A stretch of DNA of 64,000 nucleotides from Erysipelotrichaceae bacterium. GTDB taxonomy: Bacteria > Bacillota_I > Bacilli_A > Erysipelotrichales > Erysipelotrichaceae. A program made the translations under genes and the position numbers. Location: positions 1 to 64,000 of the forward strand of contig JAUMYM010000005.1 of the NCBI GenBank assembly GCA_030528645.1. The letters run 5' to 3'. The notes below the pieces were generated by a model, which saw only the letters and a program-made list of their open reading frames with translations, made no database searches and had not been told where the DNA came from. Positions 45,409 through 54,279 of this stretch are shown here, piece after piece; within the stretch, counting starts at the first letter, position 1, and each line of letters starts with the position of its first letter.

Positions 45409-46509
45409 ATGGTAGAGAATAATAGAAATTTCAGCTTAGATGTAATTAGAATTTTTGCACTGTTTTTATTAGTTGGGCTACATTTTTTTCTGCATACCGA
45501 GTTTTATCAAGAGGTTATCAATTCAAATCGAGCTCTTTTTGTAACGTTTTTTATTGTTATTTTCTTTTGCTGTGTTCCTTTGTTTATGCTTTTAACAGGG
45601 TACTTGTATTTAAATCAAGAATTGGAGATGAATTATTATAAGAAGCTCATTAGAATTTATACCACTTATTTTGTGATAGGATGCATATGTTTTTTGTTTG
45701 AAAGCTATTATTTAGGTAGACATCAATCTATATCTGATTTCATAAGGAAAACATTAGCTTTTTCCTTAGCTCCTTATAGTTGGTATGTAGAAATGTATAT
45801 AGGACTTTTTCTGTTTATTCCTTTTTTAGCATTGTTGTATCGGAGTTTACCAAGTAAACTATGGAAAAAAAGATTGATACTTGTTTTGATTTTGTTAACT
45901 TCTATCTCGAGTGTTGTAAATGTTTATGTATTTGACAGTTTATCTTGGTGGTTGCATCCTTCCTCTTCGAATGAATTTGTTAAAATTATTCCTCAATGGT
46001 GGGTTAAAATGTACCCTTTCACTTACTTTTTTATTGGATGTTATTTGCGAGAATATGGTTTAGAGATTAGTAGAAAAAATAATATCTTATATTTAGTATT
46101 ATCGTTATTTTTCTTTGGACTTTATAATGTTTGGAGAAGTTTTGGCGGTTTATATCTTCAAGGTAATTGGAATTATTGGGAATCTATAAATAATATAATT
46201 CTATCATCGCTTATGTTTAACTTGCTACTAAATATTCAATGGAGTTGTTTTTCTTCCTATCTTAAAGTATTTATTTCAAAAATATCTCGTTTAGTATATG
46301 GTGCATATTTAATATCTTGGGTTTTTGAAGTTATTGTATATAAATATTTGAATCATTTTGTTCTTATTTCAAACAAAAGATTAGAATATTTTGTTATCGT
46401 TGTACCGTTAATTATGATTCTTTCATTAGTAGGCTCATACTTAGTTAATGTAGTTATTAAATGTGGTTTTAAATTATTTAAAATGATTAGATTTCAAAGA
46501 AGTGTATAA
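45409..46509 (+). CDS. Acyltransferase 3 family membrane protein
   Basis: 366 residues from the ATG at 45409, preceded by GGGAG; an ATG at 45388 lies inside the DUF1919 gene. About ten membrane segments. FSLDVIRIFALFLLVGLHFFLHTEF gives the R and catalytic His of AT3 enzymes, followed by VPLFMLLTGYLYLNQELE and APYSWYVEMYIGLFLFIPFL. Likely O-acetylates the polymer. It closes the operon; a short hairpin with T-rich tail overlaps its stop codon. Confidence 0.87.
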   Translation: MVENNRNFSLDVIRIFALFLLVGLHFFLHTEFYQEVINSNRALFVTFFIVIFFCCVPLFMLLTGYLYLNQELEMNYYKKLIRIYTTYFVIGCICFLFESYYLGRHQSISDFIRKTLAFSLAPYSWYVEMYIGLFLFIPFLALLYRSLPSKLWKKRLILVLILLTSISSVVNVYVFDSLSWWLHPSSSNEFVKIIPQWWVKMYPFTYFFIGCYLREYGLEISRKNNILYLVLSLFFFGLYNVWRSFGGLYLQGNWNYWESINNIILSSLMFNLLLNIQWSCFSSYLKVFISKISRLVYGAYLISWVFEVIVYKYLNHFVLISNKRLEYFVIVVPLIMILSLVGSYLVNVVIKCGFKLFKMIRFQRSV

Positions 46510-46525
46510 CAGTACACTTTTATTA
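46500..46525 (+). terminator. Probable terminator after the acyltransferase gene
   Basis: Seven-pair stem AAGTGTA / TACACTT with a six-base loop, followed by TTTATTATT. AT-rich and short, so strength is uncertain. Confidence 0.5.
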
Positions 46526-46581
46526 TTAGCATTTTTATGTATTTTTTGATAAAATTATTGTGGATTTTAATGGGTGATTGT

Positions 46582-47256
46582 ATGAAAGAGATTTTGCTTG
46601 TAATACCTGCTTATAATGAACAGGATAATGTATTAAATGTATTAAAAGATATTGAAGATAATTTATCAAATTGTGATTATCTTTTTGTTAATGACTGTTC
46701 AAGTGATGGTACAGGTAAACTGTTAGATGAACACAACATCAATCACATTGATTTGCCGATTAACTTAGGACTAGCGGGTGCCGTACAAGCTGGTTATAAA
46801 TATGCCTATTATCATGGATATCAAGCTGCTATTCAATTTGATGGAGATGGACAACACAAAGCCATCTACATTCATCAAATGAAACAAGAATTGGATGAAG
46901 GATATGATATTGTCATTGGATCACGTTTTGTAAACCAAAAGAAATCAATGAGTTTACGTATGCTTGGTAGTCGTATAATTACGTTTTTAATTAAGCTTAA
47001 AACGGGTGTGACAATTAAAGATCCAACGAGCGGTATGCGTTTAATGAATCGTAAATTAATCTATGATTATGCTTTTAATATGAATCGCAAACCGGAGCCG
47101 GATACATTGGTGTATCAAATCGCTAAAGGAGCAAAAATCAAAGAAGTACAAGTGGAAATGAATGATCGTTTATATGGTTCAAGTATTTATCATAGTACAT
47201 TTAATTCTGTAAAATATATGATTAATATCATGATTTCGATTATCTTTTTTAACTAG
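46582..47256 (+). CDS. GtrB/dolichol-phosphate mannosyltransferase-like glycosyltransferase
   Basis: 224 residues. LLVIPAYNEQDNVLNVLKDIE, VNDCSSDGTGKLLDE, NLGLAGAVQAGY and the DxD site QFDGDGQH follow the DPM1 pattern, then IGSRF and DPTSGMRLMNR. Such enzymes load a sugar onto undecaprenyl phosphate for use by GT-C enzymes outside. The C-terminal 15 residues are hydrophobic and may touch the membrane. I start at 46582 because GGTGAT precedes it; earlier in-frame ATGs lack a site. The DUF2304 gene follows after nine bases, a pairing frequently seen. The GtrII-like, DUF6056-like, DUF6077-like and YfhO proteins are the candidate users of its product. Confidence 0.93.
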   Translation: MKEILLVIPAYNEQDNVLNVLKDIEDNLSNCDYLFVNDCSSDGTGKLLDEHNINHIDLPINLGLAGAVQAGYKYAYYHGYQAAIQFDGDGQHKAIYIHQMKQELDEGYDIVIGSRFVNQKKSMSLRMLGSRIITFLIKLKTGVTIKDPTSGMRLMNRKLIYDYAFNMNRKPEPDTLVYQIAKGAKIKEVQVEMNDRLYGSSIYHSTFNSVKYMINIMISIIFFN

Positions 47257-47265
47257 GAGGAAACT

Positions 47266-47637
47266 ATGTCATTACAAGTACAAATTTTATTAATTATTGG
47301 ATCTGTCTTATTCTTCCTATTTTTAGTACGTAATATAAAAAAATCAAAGTTATCGATTGAAATGGCTGTCATATGGGTGCTTTGGGGTATAGGCATTATT
47401 GTCATCAGTATATTTCCACAACTTGTATATAAATTAACTCGTATGATTGGTATACAAGCCCCAATCAATACCATCTTCTTAATTATGATTTTCTTATTAT
47501 ATACCTTAACGTTTTTTCTGTATATTAAGATTTCTGTTTTAGAAGATAAAACAAAGAGTGCTATTCAAGAAATTGCATTGCTTAGAAAGGAATTAGAAGA
47601 TTATGCTGGTAAGCATCGTAATTCCAATCTACAATAG
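47266..47637 (+). CDS. DUF2304 membrane protein
   Basis: 123 residues with three membrane segments (about 5-22, 33-52 and 65-84) and a charged coiled tail (LEDKTKSAIQEIALLRKELEDYAGK). This size and layout, directly after a GtrB-like glycosyltransferase, fit DUF2304. The tail overlaps the next glycosyltransferase by 35 bases. It may anchor the upstream glycosyltransferase at the membrane or help flip its lipid product. TAGGAGG precedes the ATG. Confidence 0.88.
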   Translation: MSLQVQILLIIGSVLFFLFLVRNIKKSKLSIEMAVIWVLWGIGIIVISIFPQLVYKLTRMIGIQAPINTIFLIMIFLLYTLTFFLYIKISVLEDKTKSAIQEIALLRKELEDYAGKHRNSNLQ

Positions 47638-48538
47638 TGAAGTTTATTTAGAAAAATGCTTAGATTCTTTGATTCAACAAACTTACCAACAGATTGAAAT
47701 CATTTGTGTAAATGATGGTTCCACCGATGGTTCCTTGGATTGTTTAAATAAGTATGGGATAAAAGATAAACGTTTGAAAATCATTACAATTGAAAATGCC
47801 GGGCAAGGAAATGCACGTAATGTAGGTATGTTGCACGCATCTGGTGAGTACTTGATGTTTGTTGATAGCGATGATTATGTTGATAAGGATTATGTAGAGC
47901 GCTATGTAGAATGTGTAAGTGATTATGATCTTGTTTATGGCTACATTCACCGTATTTTTGAAGATAGACCAAATTATTTAGAGAAAAGCTTTAAGTATCA
48001 AACAAGTGAAAGTCAAAAGGAAGGTCGTGTGAATGAGGTACCAAGTGTTATTTTAGATGTCATCAATGCTCCTTATGCTAAGTTAATTCGCAAGTCTTTC
48101 TTGTTGGAACATGAAGTATTCTTTCCTGTAGGAATGATTTATGAAGATGCGGTTTTTACACAGAAACTATTAAGCTATAATCCTAAAGTATATGGTATGG
48201 ATTACATGGGTTATCAATACATTGTACATAAAGGTTCAACCATGACAAACAACCGTAAGATTACAGATATGTTTAAAGCTGCAGAATTAATTCTAAATCA
48301 ATATCAACAGACACCTTACTATTCGCTAGTGAAGCAAGAATTAGACTATTATATCTTTCATCACGTTGCGATTGGCTTAGTATATCGACAATTTAAATTT
48401 AATCCATTTAAGGTTATAAAAATGATGAAAGAAACAAAGACATTCTTAAAGAAACATCACATTGATTTAAAAAAGAATGTTTATTTAAAGAGACAAGGAT
48501 TTATCATTAAATCTTTTTATCAATTTTATCGAGGTTAA
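47603..48538 (+). CDS. Family 2 glycosyltransferase
   Basis: 311 residues. SIVIPIYNSEVYLEKCLDSLI, VNDGSTDGS and FVDSDDYVD give the GT-A site; IYEDAVFTQKLL near residue 178 is the late motif. The gene starts inside DUF2304 (35-base overlap), so the two are translated in a coupled manner. The ATG lies after AGAAAGGAATTAG. The C-terminus is basic and could sit at the membrane. Confidence 0.92.
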   Translation: MLVSIVIPIYNSEVYLEKCLDSLIQQTYQQIEIICVNDGSTDGSLDCLNKYGIKDKRLKIITIENAGQGNARNVGMLHASGEYLMFVDSDDYVDKDYVERYVECVSDYDLVYGYIHRIFEDRPNYLEKSFKYQTSESQKEGRVNEVPSVILDVINAPYAKLIRKSFLLEHEVFFPVGMIYEDAVFTQKLLSYNPKVYGMDYMGYQYIVHKGSTMTNNRKITDMFKAAELILNQYQQTPYYSLVKQELDYYIFHHVAIGLVYRQFKFNPFKVIKMMKETKTFLKKHHIDLKKNVYLKRQGFIIKSFYQFYRG

Positions 48539-48541
48539 CAC

Positions 48542-49834
48542 ATGAAAAAAAAGAATTATTTTATTATTGGATTATTTATTGTTTTATCTATTGTAACGTT
48601 TATTAGCCCAATGGTAGCAGATGATTATGGATATATTAATGTACTTGGAGAAGGTAGACGTATTTCATCTTTATGGGATATTTTTATTTCTCAAGCTAAT
48701 CAATATCGTTTGATGAATGGGCGTGTTTTAGCACATTTTTTTGCACAGTTATTTTTATGGATGCCAAGAATTGTTTTTAGTGTAGTTAATGCAGGTATTA
48801 TTATCGCTTATTTATTAAAGATTACAGAAATCAGTAAAAAAAATACATTGCTTGATTTTGTAATCGTAGGTTTAATGTTTTTATTTTTTATGCCGGCTAT
48901 TGGAAATACGATATTCTGGTTAACCGGTTCAACGAATTATCTGTGGACAACAACTTTTATACTTTTTTACTTGCACATTCTTTATCTATGGCTATTTGAA
49001 GATAAAGATGTACATAAATGGTATGTTATATTAGGTTTTTTTGCAGGTGCTTGTAATGAAAATACATCGGCAGCTGTCATTGCGATGACGTTATTTTCTC
49101 TTGTCATAAAATGGTTCTTAACCAAACAGATAAATAGAGTAATATTAATTACGTTTCTTGCCAGCGTATCTTCATTTATTTTTATGATTTTAGCTCCTGG
49201 AAATGCAAATCGATTAGCTTACGTTTCTAATGGTCAAAAAGCAACTTTGACAACGTATATTAACCGTATTTTTGATGTTACGAAAGTTGCGTTATTTACG
49301 GAACATTTATGGGTTTTAATTTTTATTATTATTGGCTTATTTATATATTATTTATATAAAAAAGACTTTAATAGAGTATTGAGAGGATTCTTTTTCTTTG
49401 TTATTGCCTTAATGGCAAACTATGCCATGATTATTCCGGGTGTTTATCCTGATCGAGCTATGTTTGGATTTGTAAGTTTATTGCTTATTACATTTTATGT
49501 TTTATTGCCTGTATTCCATGCAAAACAAGGAGTTATCATTGCTTTATTGTTAGCTATTTGTACTGCACAAATTCTATATCAAGGAGCATTTGAACTTGCA
49601 TATGTTTCTTATCATTGCTACTTGCGTGATAAACGTATTCAACAACAAAAACAAAAAGGTATTTTAGTGTTTGATGATGAAGAATTTATTGGTGGAATTT
49701 ATAAGTTGAATCCAAAGGCAAATATGGCAGATTTATCACGTGATAGTAAGCATTGGTTTAATCGTGGGTTTGCTCATTATCATGGTATTGAAAGTATAAA
49801 ATCGAATAATTCTCCAATATATGGACATGAGTAA
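48542..49834 (+). CDS. DUF6056-like polytopic membrane protein, probable GT-C glycosyltransferase
   Basis: 430 residues, about eleven membrane segments. The first loop contains MVADDYGYINVLGEG, a D-D motif where GT-C enzymes have catalytic acids, and ANQYRLMNGRVLAHFFAQLF and NTIFWLTGSTNYLWTT match DUF6056. GT-C enzymes use lipid-phosphate sugars to add residues to polymers outside. GAGG precedes the ATG, three bases after the previous stop. Donor could come from the GtrB-like enzyme two genes upstream. Confidence 0.78.
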   Translation: MKKKNYFIIGLFIVLSIVTFISPMVADDYGYINVLGEGRRISSLWDIFISQANQYRLMNGRVLAHFFAQLFLWMPRIVFSVVNAGIIIAYLLKITEISKKNTLLDFVIVGLMFLFFMPAIGNTIFWLTGSTNYLWTTTFILFYLHILYLWLFEDKDVHKWYVILGFFAGACNENTSAAVIAMTLFSLVIKWFLTKQINRVILITFLASVSSFIFMILAPGNANRLAYVSNGQKATLTTYINRIFDVTKVALFTEHLWVLIFIIIGLFIYYLYKKDFNRVLRGFFFFVIALMANYAMIIPGVYPDRAMFGFVSLLLITFYVLLPVFHAKQGVIIALLLAICTAQILYQGAFELAYVSYHCYLRDKRIQQQKQKGILVFDDEEFIGGIYKLNPKANMADLSRDSKHWFNRGFAHYHGIESIKSNNSPIYGHE

Positions 49835-49848
49835 GAAAGGGTAAAAAA

Positions 49849-51765
49849 ATGAAGACATTAATACCAACGATAATGGCATTTGGTATAATACTGTATTTGT
49901 CTTTTTGTTATGGATTAATTGGTAGAATGTGGTTTTCAAAAATAAAATATTCAACACCTTTGGGTTTTTATATTCTTTTGGGCGTTCACTACATACTTAT
50001 GATTCCTTTATCTAAATTTTATTTAGATAAAGGAATAGCTACTAATGTACTAGGTACACTTATATATATCCATCTTTTTATTTCATCGTGTATTTTAATT
50101 TTGTATCTGATAAAACATAAAAAAAATATTAAATTTAAAATTGATTGGAAAGATATTTCAGTGGTAGGTTTCTTTTTGATGATTTGTCTTTTAACCATTT
50201 ACTTCTTTGTAGACTTAGATCCAAGAAGTCCGGGAGATAACTATTTTTATCTGGGCTATGTATGGGAAAATGTTATAAATAAAGATATCAATGTTGTTGA
50301 TCCATTTAGTGGTGTTATTGGTTATGTTATTTTACCGATTTATCGTTTTCAAAGTTATTACCATCTGATTAGCGGTTTATTCAAAGTAGTGCAATCTAAT
50401 CCGTTTTTATTTTCCATTTGGATCATTCCTTTATGGTTAGTGTATATCAATGTATTGACAATCATTAACTTTTTGAATTATAAAAAATATTCTTATTTAC
50501 TACTTTTTGTCGCAATACCGTTTATAGTAAGCTATGGTGAGCTTTCACAGGCAATTAATGGCAGTAATTTTAAGTTTTCGTTATTTGTTTACTTGTATTT
50601 TGTGTATCAGTATTTCAAAGAGAAGCCAAGTAATGTTTTGGCAATCTTGTTATTTTCAGCTGGATTGTCTTTGCATTCAACGTTTATGTTTCAAGGATTA
50701 ATGATGTTGTTTGTTATGACATTGTTAAATCGTAAAGAACATAATTATATTGATGTTCTTGTGTATAGTTTATTACCATTTTTCATTTATTTATTACAAT
50801 TTTATGGATATTATCAACATATGCTGTGGATCGTTTTGGTATATGCACTTTATTATGGAATACGCAAACTTACGAAAATTGATCCGGTTATATTTTCGTA
50901 CATTAGTAAATGTATTGCGTATGCAGTCATATTGGTGATTGTTGTATATGGTTTATATTCTGTTGTGTATTCTATAAATACTCCGTTTAATGCAATAGAT
51001 TTCTTCCAACATTTAAAACAATCCATTACCTTTCAAGAAAGCTATGATGTATTTGTATATGGATTATTGCTTCTTAGTCTTTTATTTAACTATAAACGGC
51101 GTGTTGTGAAGTATAGTTTATTGATGATTTTAGTGTTCTATAATCCTATTTCCATTTATTTTGTAAGTAATTTCATTACACAGGAAGTGTACTTCAGAAT
51201 ACGTGAAGTATTTATTCAAAATCCAGTTGTTGTTTTACAACTAATTGCATTATTGAATTATCGTAAGATTATAATAATTATAGCTTCCCTTTGCGCTTTA
51301 GTAGAATTTAAAATGGCTTATCCAAGTATCACAATCTATGATGATGTAAAATCAAATTTATATCGTATGCCTTATGCTTTGGTTGATATGGCTGCTAAAT
51401 TAAATCATCTAGATACGAATGTAGAGGGTAAACTAAGAGCATCTGTGGTATCCAGTGATGTACGTTTACGATTATTTACTCATAATTTTAGTTATCTATA
51501 TTCTGTATATGATGAGCGTCAACAACAACTTTCAGTAGGACAACAAGTAGATAAACCGATTTGGAATTTGGTAGCTGCTATGAATAAATCTGAGTATTTT
51601 AAAGAAAGTCTAGGTGTTATTTCTTATGGAATCTTTGAATATCAAGTAGATTATCTTGTATTAGATAAATTTCAGGCCAAAGAGATTTACGGGGCAATCG
51701 ATAATATATGTGATCCGGTCAGTGAAAATGAAGAGTATATTGCTTATAAGTGTTATTACAAGTAG
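49849..51765 (+). CDS. DUF6077-like polytopic membrane protein, probable GT-C glycosyltransferase
   Basis: 638 residues, about fourteen membrane segments. The motif FVDLDPRSPGDNYFYLGYVWENV (DPRSPGDN near residue 124) lies in the first long loop, as the catalytic acids do in GT-C enzymes, and the following INVVDPFSGVIGY and a hydrophilic C-terminal domain (about residues 500-638) fit DUF6077-type proteins. It could add sugars outside. GGG precedes the ATG. It ends the operon; a 100-base gap with inverted repeats separates it from the second LCP gene. Confidence 0.65.
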   Translation: MKTLIPTIMAFGIILYLSFCYGLIGRMWFSKIKYSTPLGFYILLGVHYILMIPLSKFYLDKGIATNVLGTLIYIHLFISSCILILYLIKHKKNIKFKIDWKDISVVGFFLMICLLTIYFFVDLDPRSPGDNYFYLGYVWENVINKDINVVDPFSGVIGYVILPIYRFQSYYHLISGLFKVVQSNPFLFSIWIIPLWLVYINVLTIINFLNYKKYSYLLLFVAIPFIVSYGELSQAINGSNFKFSLFVYLYFVYQYFKEKPSNVLAILLFSAGLSLHSTFMFQGLMMLFVMTLLNRKEHNYIDVLVYSLLPFFIYLLQFYGYYQHMLWIVLVYALYYGIRKLTKIDPVIFSYISKCIAYAVILVIVVYGLYSVVYSINTPFNAIDFFQHLKQSITFQESYDVFVYGLLLLSLLFNYKRRVVKYSLLMILVFYNPISIYFVSNFITQEVYFRIREVFIQNPVVVLQLIALLNYRKIIIIIASLCALVEFKMAYPSITIYDDVKSNLYRMPYALVDMAAKLNHLDTNVEGKLRASVVSSDVRLRLFTHNFSYLYSVYDERQQQLSVGQQVDKPIWNLVAAMNKSEYFKESLGVISYGIFEYQVDYLVLDKFQAKEIYGAIDNICDPVSENEEYIAYKCYYK

Positions 51766-51770
51766 TAATG

Positions 51771-51825
51771 ACACTTTTTTGTGTGACAAAAGTGTTATAT
51801 TCAAAAATGACTTCAAAATTGAATA
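51771..51825 (+). promoter_or_regulatory. Inverted repeats upstream of the large LCP gene
   Basis: ACACTTTT (51771-51778) pairs with AAAAGTGT (51788-51795); TATTCAA (51798-51804) pairs with TTGAATA (51819-51825). Neither has a T-run, so operator sites are as likely as terminators. Confidence 0.35.
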
Positions 51826-51834
51826 AAAATTAGG

Positions 51835-51847
51835 TATAATATATAAT
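51835..51847 (+). promoter_or_regulatory. Two overlapping TATAAT boxes before the large LCP gene
   Basis: TATAAT at 51835-51840 and at 51842-51847; the second ends 18 bases before the ATG. GGAGGTGG lies between. No good -35. Confidence 0.5.
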
Positions 51848-51865
51848 GTTTTTTGGAGGTGGACC

Positions 51866-54205
51866 ATGAATAAAAAGCAAATTAACAGTATATTAACGGT
51901 TCTATGCTTTGTTCCCTTAATGGTAGCTTTGTATACTTGTTATAGGGTAAATGCATTTGGTGGACTTGAAGATGGCCACAAGTTAGTTATTTATTTTGTA
52001 TTAATATTATTAGCAGTCCTAGTAGGTTTTTTAGGCATTTATTTATTACATTCAAAATTAAAGAAAAAAATAAAGACATCCATTACAGTAGTAGCGGTGA
52101 TTCTATCAGCTATTTTTGTTGGAGCAAATATTTATGCCTCAAGTTTACTTACAAAAGTACACGATACCTTAACAAAGATTTCGACTCAGGAAGAAACCCA
52201 TATTGGTGGTATTGTAGTGTTAAACGACAGTAAGTATAAGAGTGTCAGTGAATTAAAAGAAAAAAAGATTGGGCATTTTGAGCTAGAATCAAGTATGGAA
52301 AACTATGTTATTCCTATGAGTATTTTAGCAGATGCAGGGATTGATAAAGATGTAACGTATGTATCTTTTGATGATATGAGTTCTTTAATTGATGCACTGT
52401 ATACAGGTAAAGTAGATGCGATTATGGCTAGTTCAAGTTATATTTCAACATTTGAAAACTTGGAAGGGTATGCAGATGTTGCTCTAAAGACAACTATGAT
52501 TGAATCGAAAGAAGAAACAAAATTAGTGGAAATTGATAATAAAGGTGATATTACCGCATTACAAGAACCTTTTGCGGTCTTGTTTATGGGTGTAGATACG
52601 AATAAACCATCTAAGAATGGTAGTTTAGTTGGTAATGCGGATGCGTTGTTTTTAGCAACAGTCAATCCAAAGAACTATACAATCAATATTACAAGTATTC
52701 CGCGTGACTCTTATGTTCCTATCGCATGTTATGGAGATAAACGTCGAGATAAGATTACCCATTCTAATGTTGGTGGAACAGAATGCGTAGTAAATACGGT
52801 TGCAAATTTATTTGATATTAAAATTGATTATTATATAAAGATTAACTTTAAAGGATTAGAAGACTTAGTAGATGCCTTGGGTGGTGTCTATGTTGAAGTA
52901 GATGCTGAAAAATATCCAAACGGTGTGGTTGGACAAAATGGAAAACGTCACTATGAAAGTGGATATAAATGGATCTGGGTACCACCGGGAAAGAATAAAG
53001 TAAGTGGTGAACAGGCATTAGCTTATGCACGTATTCGTAAGACATTAGAAAATGGGGCAACAGAACGTGCAGCTAACCAAACCATAGTGATTGATGGTAT
53101 CATTAAGGAGTTTTTATCATTAGATACAGCTGGTAAGATTTTTGATGTGTTGGATGTAGCAGGTAAGAATATTCAAACTAACTTTACAGCAGATCAAATG
53201 ACATCGTTTTATACATTGGGGATTGAAATTTTAAATCGTTCTCATAACTTAAATGTAAATGACTCTGTTATTATTGATTATTATCTAGTATCTGGATATG
53301 ATCGTAAGATTTATCATGATGGAGAAGAAAAATTATTATATTACTATGTTCCATTTGAAGGAAGTATTAAAGATATTAAGAAAAAGATTCATCAAAATTT
53401 AGGCCTAGAGCCTTATGATAAAGTAGGATCGTTTGATTATGATTCAAAAGTTGCATATACAAAAGATAATGCAGTATTCTACTATTACGATGAAAAACAG
53501 GAAGTATTCCAAGTTCCTGATTTAGTTCCTGATATGTATGGTATGGATGTAAATGATGCGATTGCTTGGGCACAAGCAAGAGGTATTGGCTATACCATTA
53601 ATGAAATCTTACCGGGAAATGAATTATATAATGAATCATTAGGAAATGGTTTTGTTATTGGACATAATGAAAAGATTAATCGTCGTTCAAGTAAAGTCTC
53701 TAATATTGTTATTAACGTGATTAAGACAAATACAGTAGTGGCGACTCCAGAGATTAAGTTGAGTAAAACACAAGATAGTATTATTGTTGGTGATCCATTA
53801 CCAAACTTACCTGAAGCAAAGGCATATAATGCTAAGGGTCAAGATGTATCAGCGAATATTCAAGTAGCTGGTAATCGTGATAATACCGTGGCAGGTACGT
53901 ATGTGGTTGTATTTAGTGTAGTTATTGATGGACAAACATATACTGCAAACTACACGTTGACAGTAAATCCTAAGGCTACACAGCCATCATCATCAAGTTC
54001 ATCAACAACATCAGAAACAACGTCACAAGACACAACAACGACAACACAGCCAACAAATCCAAGTACAGAACAGCCAAATCCGGGAGATCAACAACCAAAT
54101 CCTAGTCCGGGTGATGGTGGTTCAGCTGGAGGGAATGCTGAGGGTGAAGTAAAGCCAAATGTAAATGCACAACCTCAAGCGAATAACGATACTGTTACAC
54201 CATAA
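51866..54205 (+). CDS. Large LCP protein with SBP-like, PASTA-like and Ig-like regions
   Basis: 779 residues. Three membrane segments (about 8-26, 40-61, 71-90), a solute-binding-protein-like part at 110-215 (SVSELKEKKIGHFELESSM, LYTGKVDAIMASSSY), an LCP domain at 230-465 (ITSIPRDSYVPIAC, FKGLEDLVDALGGVYVEV, YARIRKTL), a PASTA-like unit at 548-622 (VPDLVPDMYGMDVNDAIAWA), an Ig-like unit at 626-702, and a Ser/Thr/Pro-rich tail without a sorting motif. LCP enzymes join polymers to peptidoglycan; the PASTA-like part could bind the wall. R280 and R390 remain, but GNADA replaces the usual GRxDx, so one Arg is missing. C288 and C307 match the pair in the first LCP. GGAGGTGG precedes the ATG. Confidence 0.87.
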   Translation: MNKKQINSILTVLCFVPLMVALYTCYRVNAFGGLEDGHKLVIYFVLILLAVLVGFLGIYLLHSKLKKKIKTSITVVAVILSAIFVGANIYASSLLTKVHDTLTKISTQEETHIGGIVVLNDSKYKSVSELKEKKIGHFELESSMENYVIPMSILADAGIDKDVTYVSFDDMSSLIDALYTGKVDAIMASSSYISTFENLEGYADVALKTTMIESKEETKLVEIDNKGDITALQEPFAVLFMGVDTNKPSKNGSLVGNADALFLATVNPKNYTINITSIPRDSYVPIACYGDKRRDKITHSNVGGTECVVNTVANLFDIKIDYYIKINFKGLEDLVDALGGVYVEVDAEKYPNGVVGQNGKRHYESGYKWIWVPPGKNKVSGEQALAYARIRKTLENGATERAANQTIVIDGIIKEFLSLDTAGKIFDVLDVAGKNIQTNFTADQMTSFYTLGIEILNRSHNLNVNDSVIIDYYLVSGYDRKIYHDGEEKLLYYYVPFEGSIKDIKKKIHQNLGLEPYDKVGSFDYDSKVAYTKDNAVFYYYDEKQEVFQVPDLVPDMYGMDVNDAIAWAQARGIGYTINEILPGNELYNESLGNGFVIGHNEKINRRSSKVSNIVINVIKTNTVVATPEIKLSKTQDSIIVGDPLPNLPEAKAYNAKGQDVSANIQVAGNRDNTVAGTYVVVFSVVIDGQTYTANYTLTVNPKATQPSSSSSSTTSETTSQDTTTTTQPTNPSTEQPNPGDQQPNPSPGDGGSAGGNAEGEVKPNVNAQPQANNDTVTP

Positions 54206-54206
54206 G

Positions 54207-54244
54207 AAAAAAAGTTAACTAGGTTTATATTAGTTAACTTTTTT
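54207..54244 (+). terminator. Strong terminator after the large LCP gene
   Basis: Stem AAAAAAAGTTAACTA / TAGTTAACTTTTTT around a nine-base loop, ending in TTTTTT and useful in both directions. It precedes the yfhO promoter. Confidence 0.88.
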
Positions 54245-54264
54245 ATTTGTGTACTTATAAACTA

Positions 54265-54273
54265 TGATATAAT
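54265..54273 (+). promoter_or_regulatory. Extended -10 promoter TGATATAAT, apparently giving a leaderless mRNA
   Basis: TGATATAAT ends six bases before the ATG at 54280. With the usual seven-base gap to the first transcribed base, transcription would start at or next to the A of the ATG. No ribosome binding site precedes it. Confidence 0.6.
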
Positions 54274-54279
54274 ACAACC

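Noticed and set aside
24119-48538. Repeated glycosyltransferase genes as evidence of a mobile element
   Set aside because: They are ordinary GT2 paralogues; no transposase, inverted terminal repeats or target duplications were seen.
52848-53579. His- and Leu-rich minus-strand frames inside the large LCP gene
   Set aside because: Composition is the shadow of the coding strand; no start signal or family motif.
53990-54120. Ser/Thr/Pro-rich repetitive DNA as a microsatellite or CRISPR-like array
   Set aside because: It is low-complexity coding for a wall-spanning linker, with no regular repeat-spacer structure.
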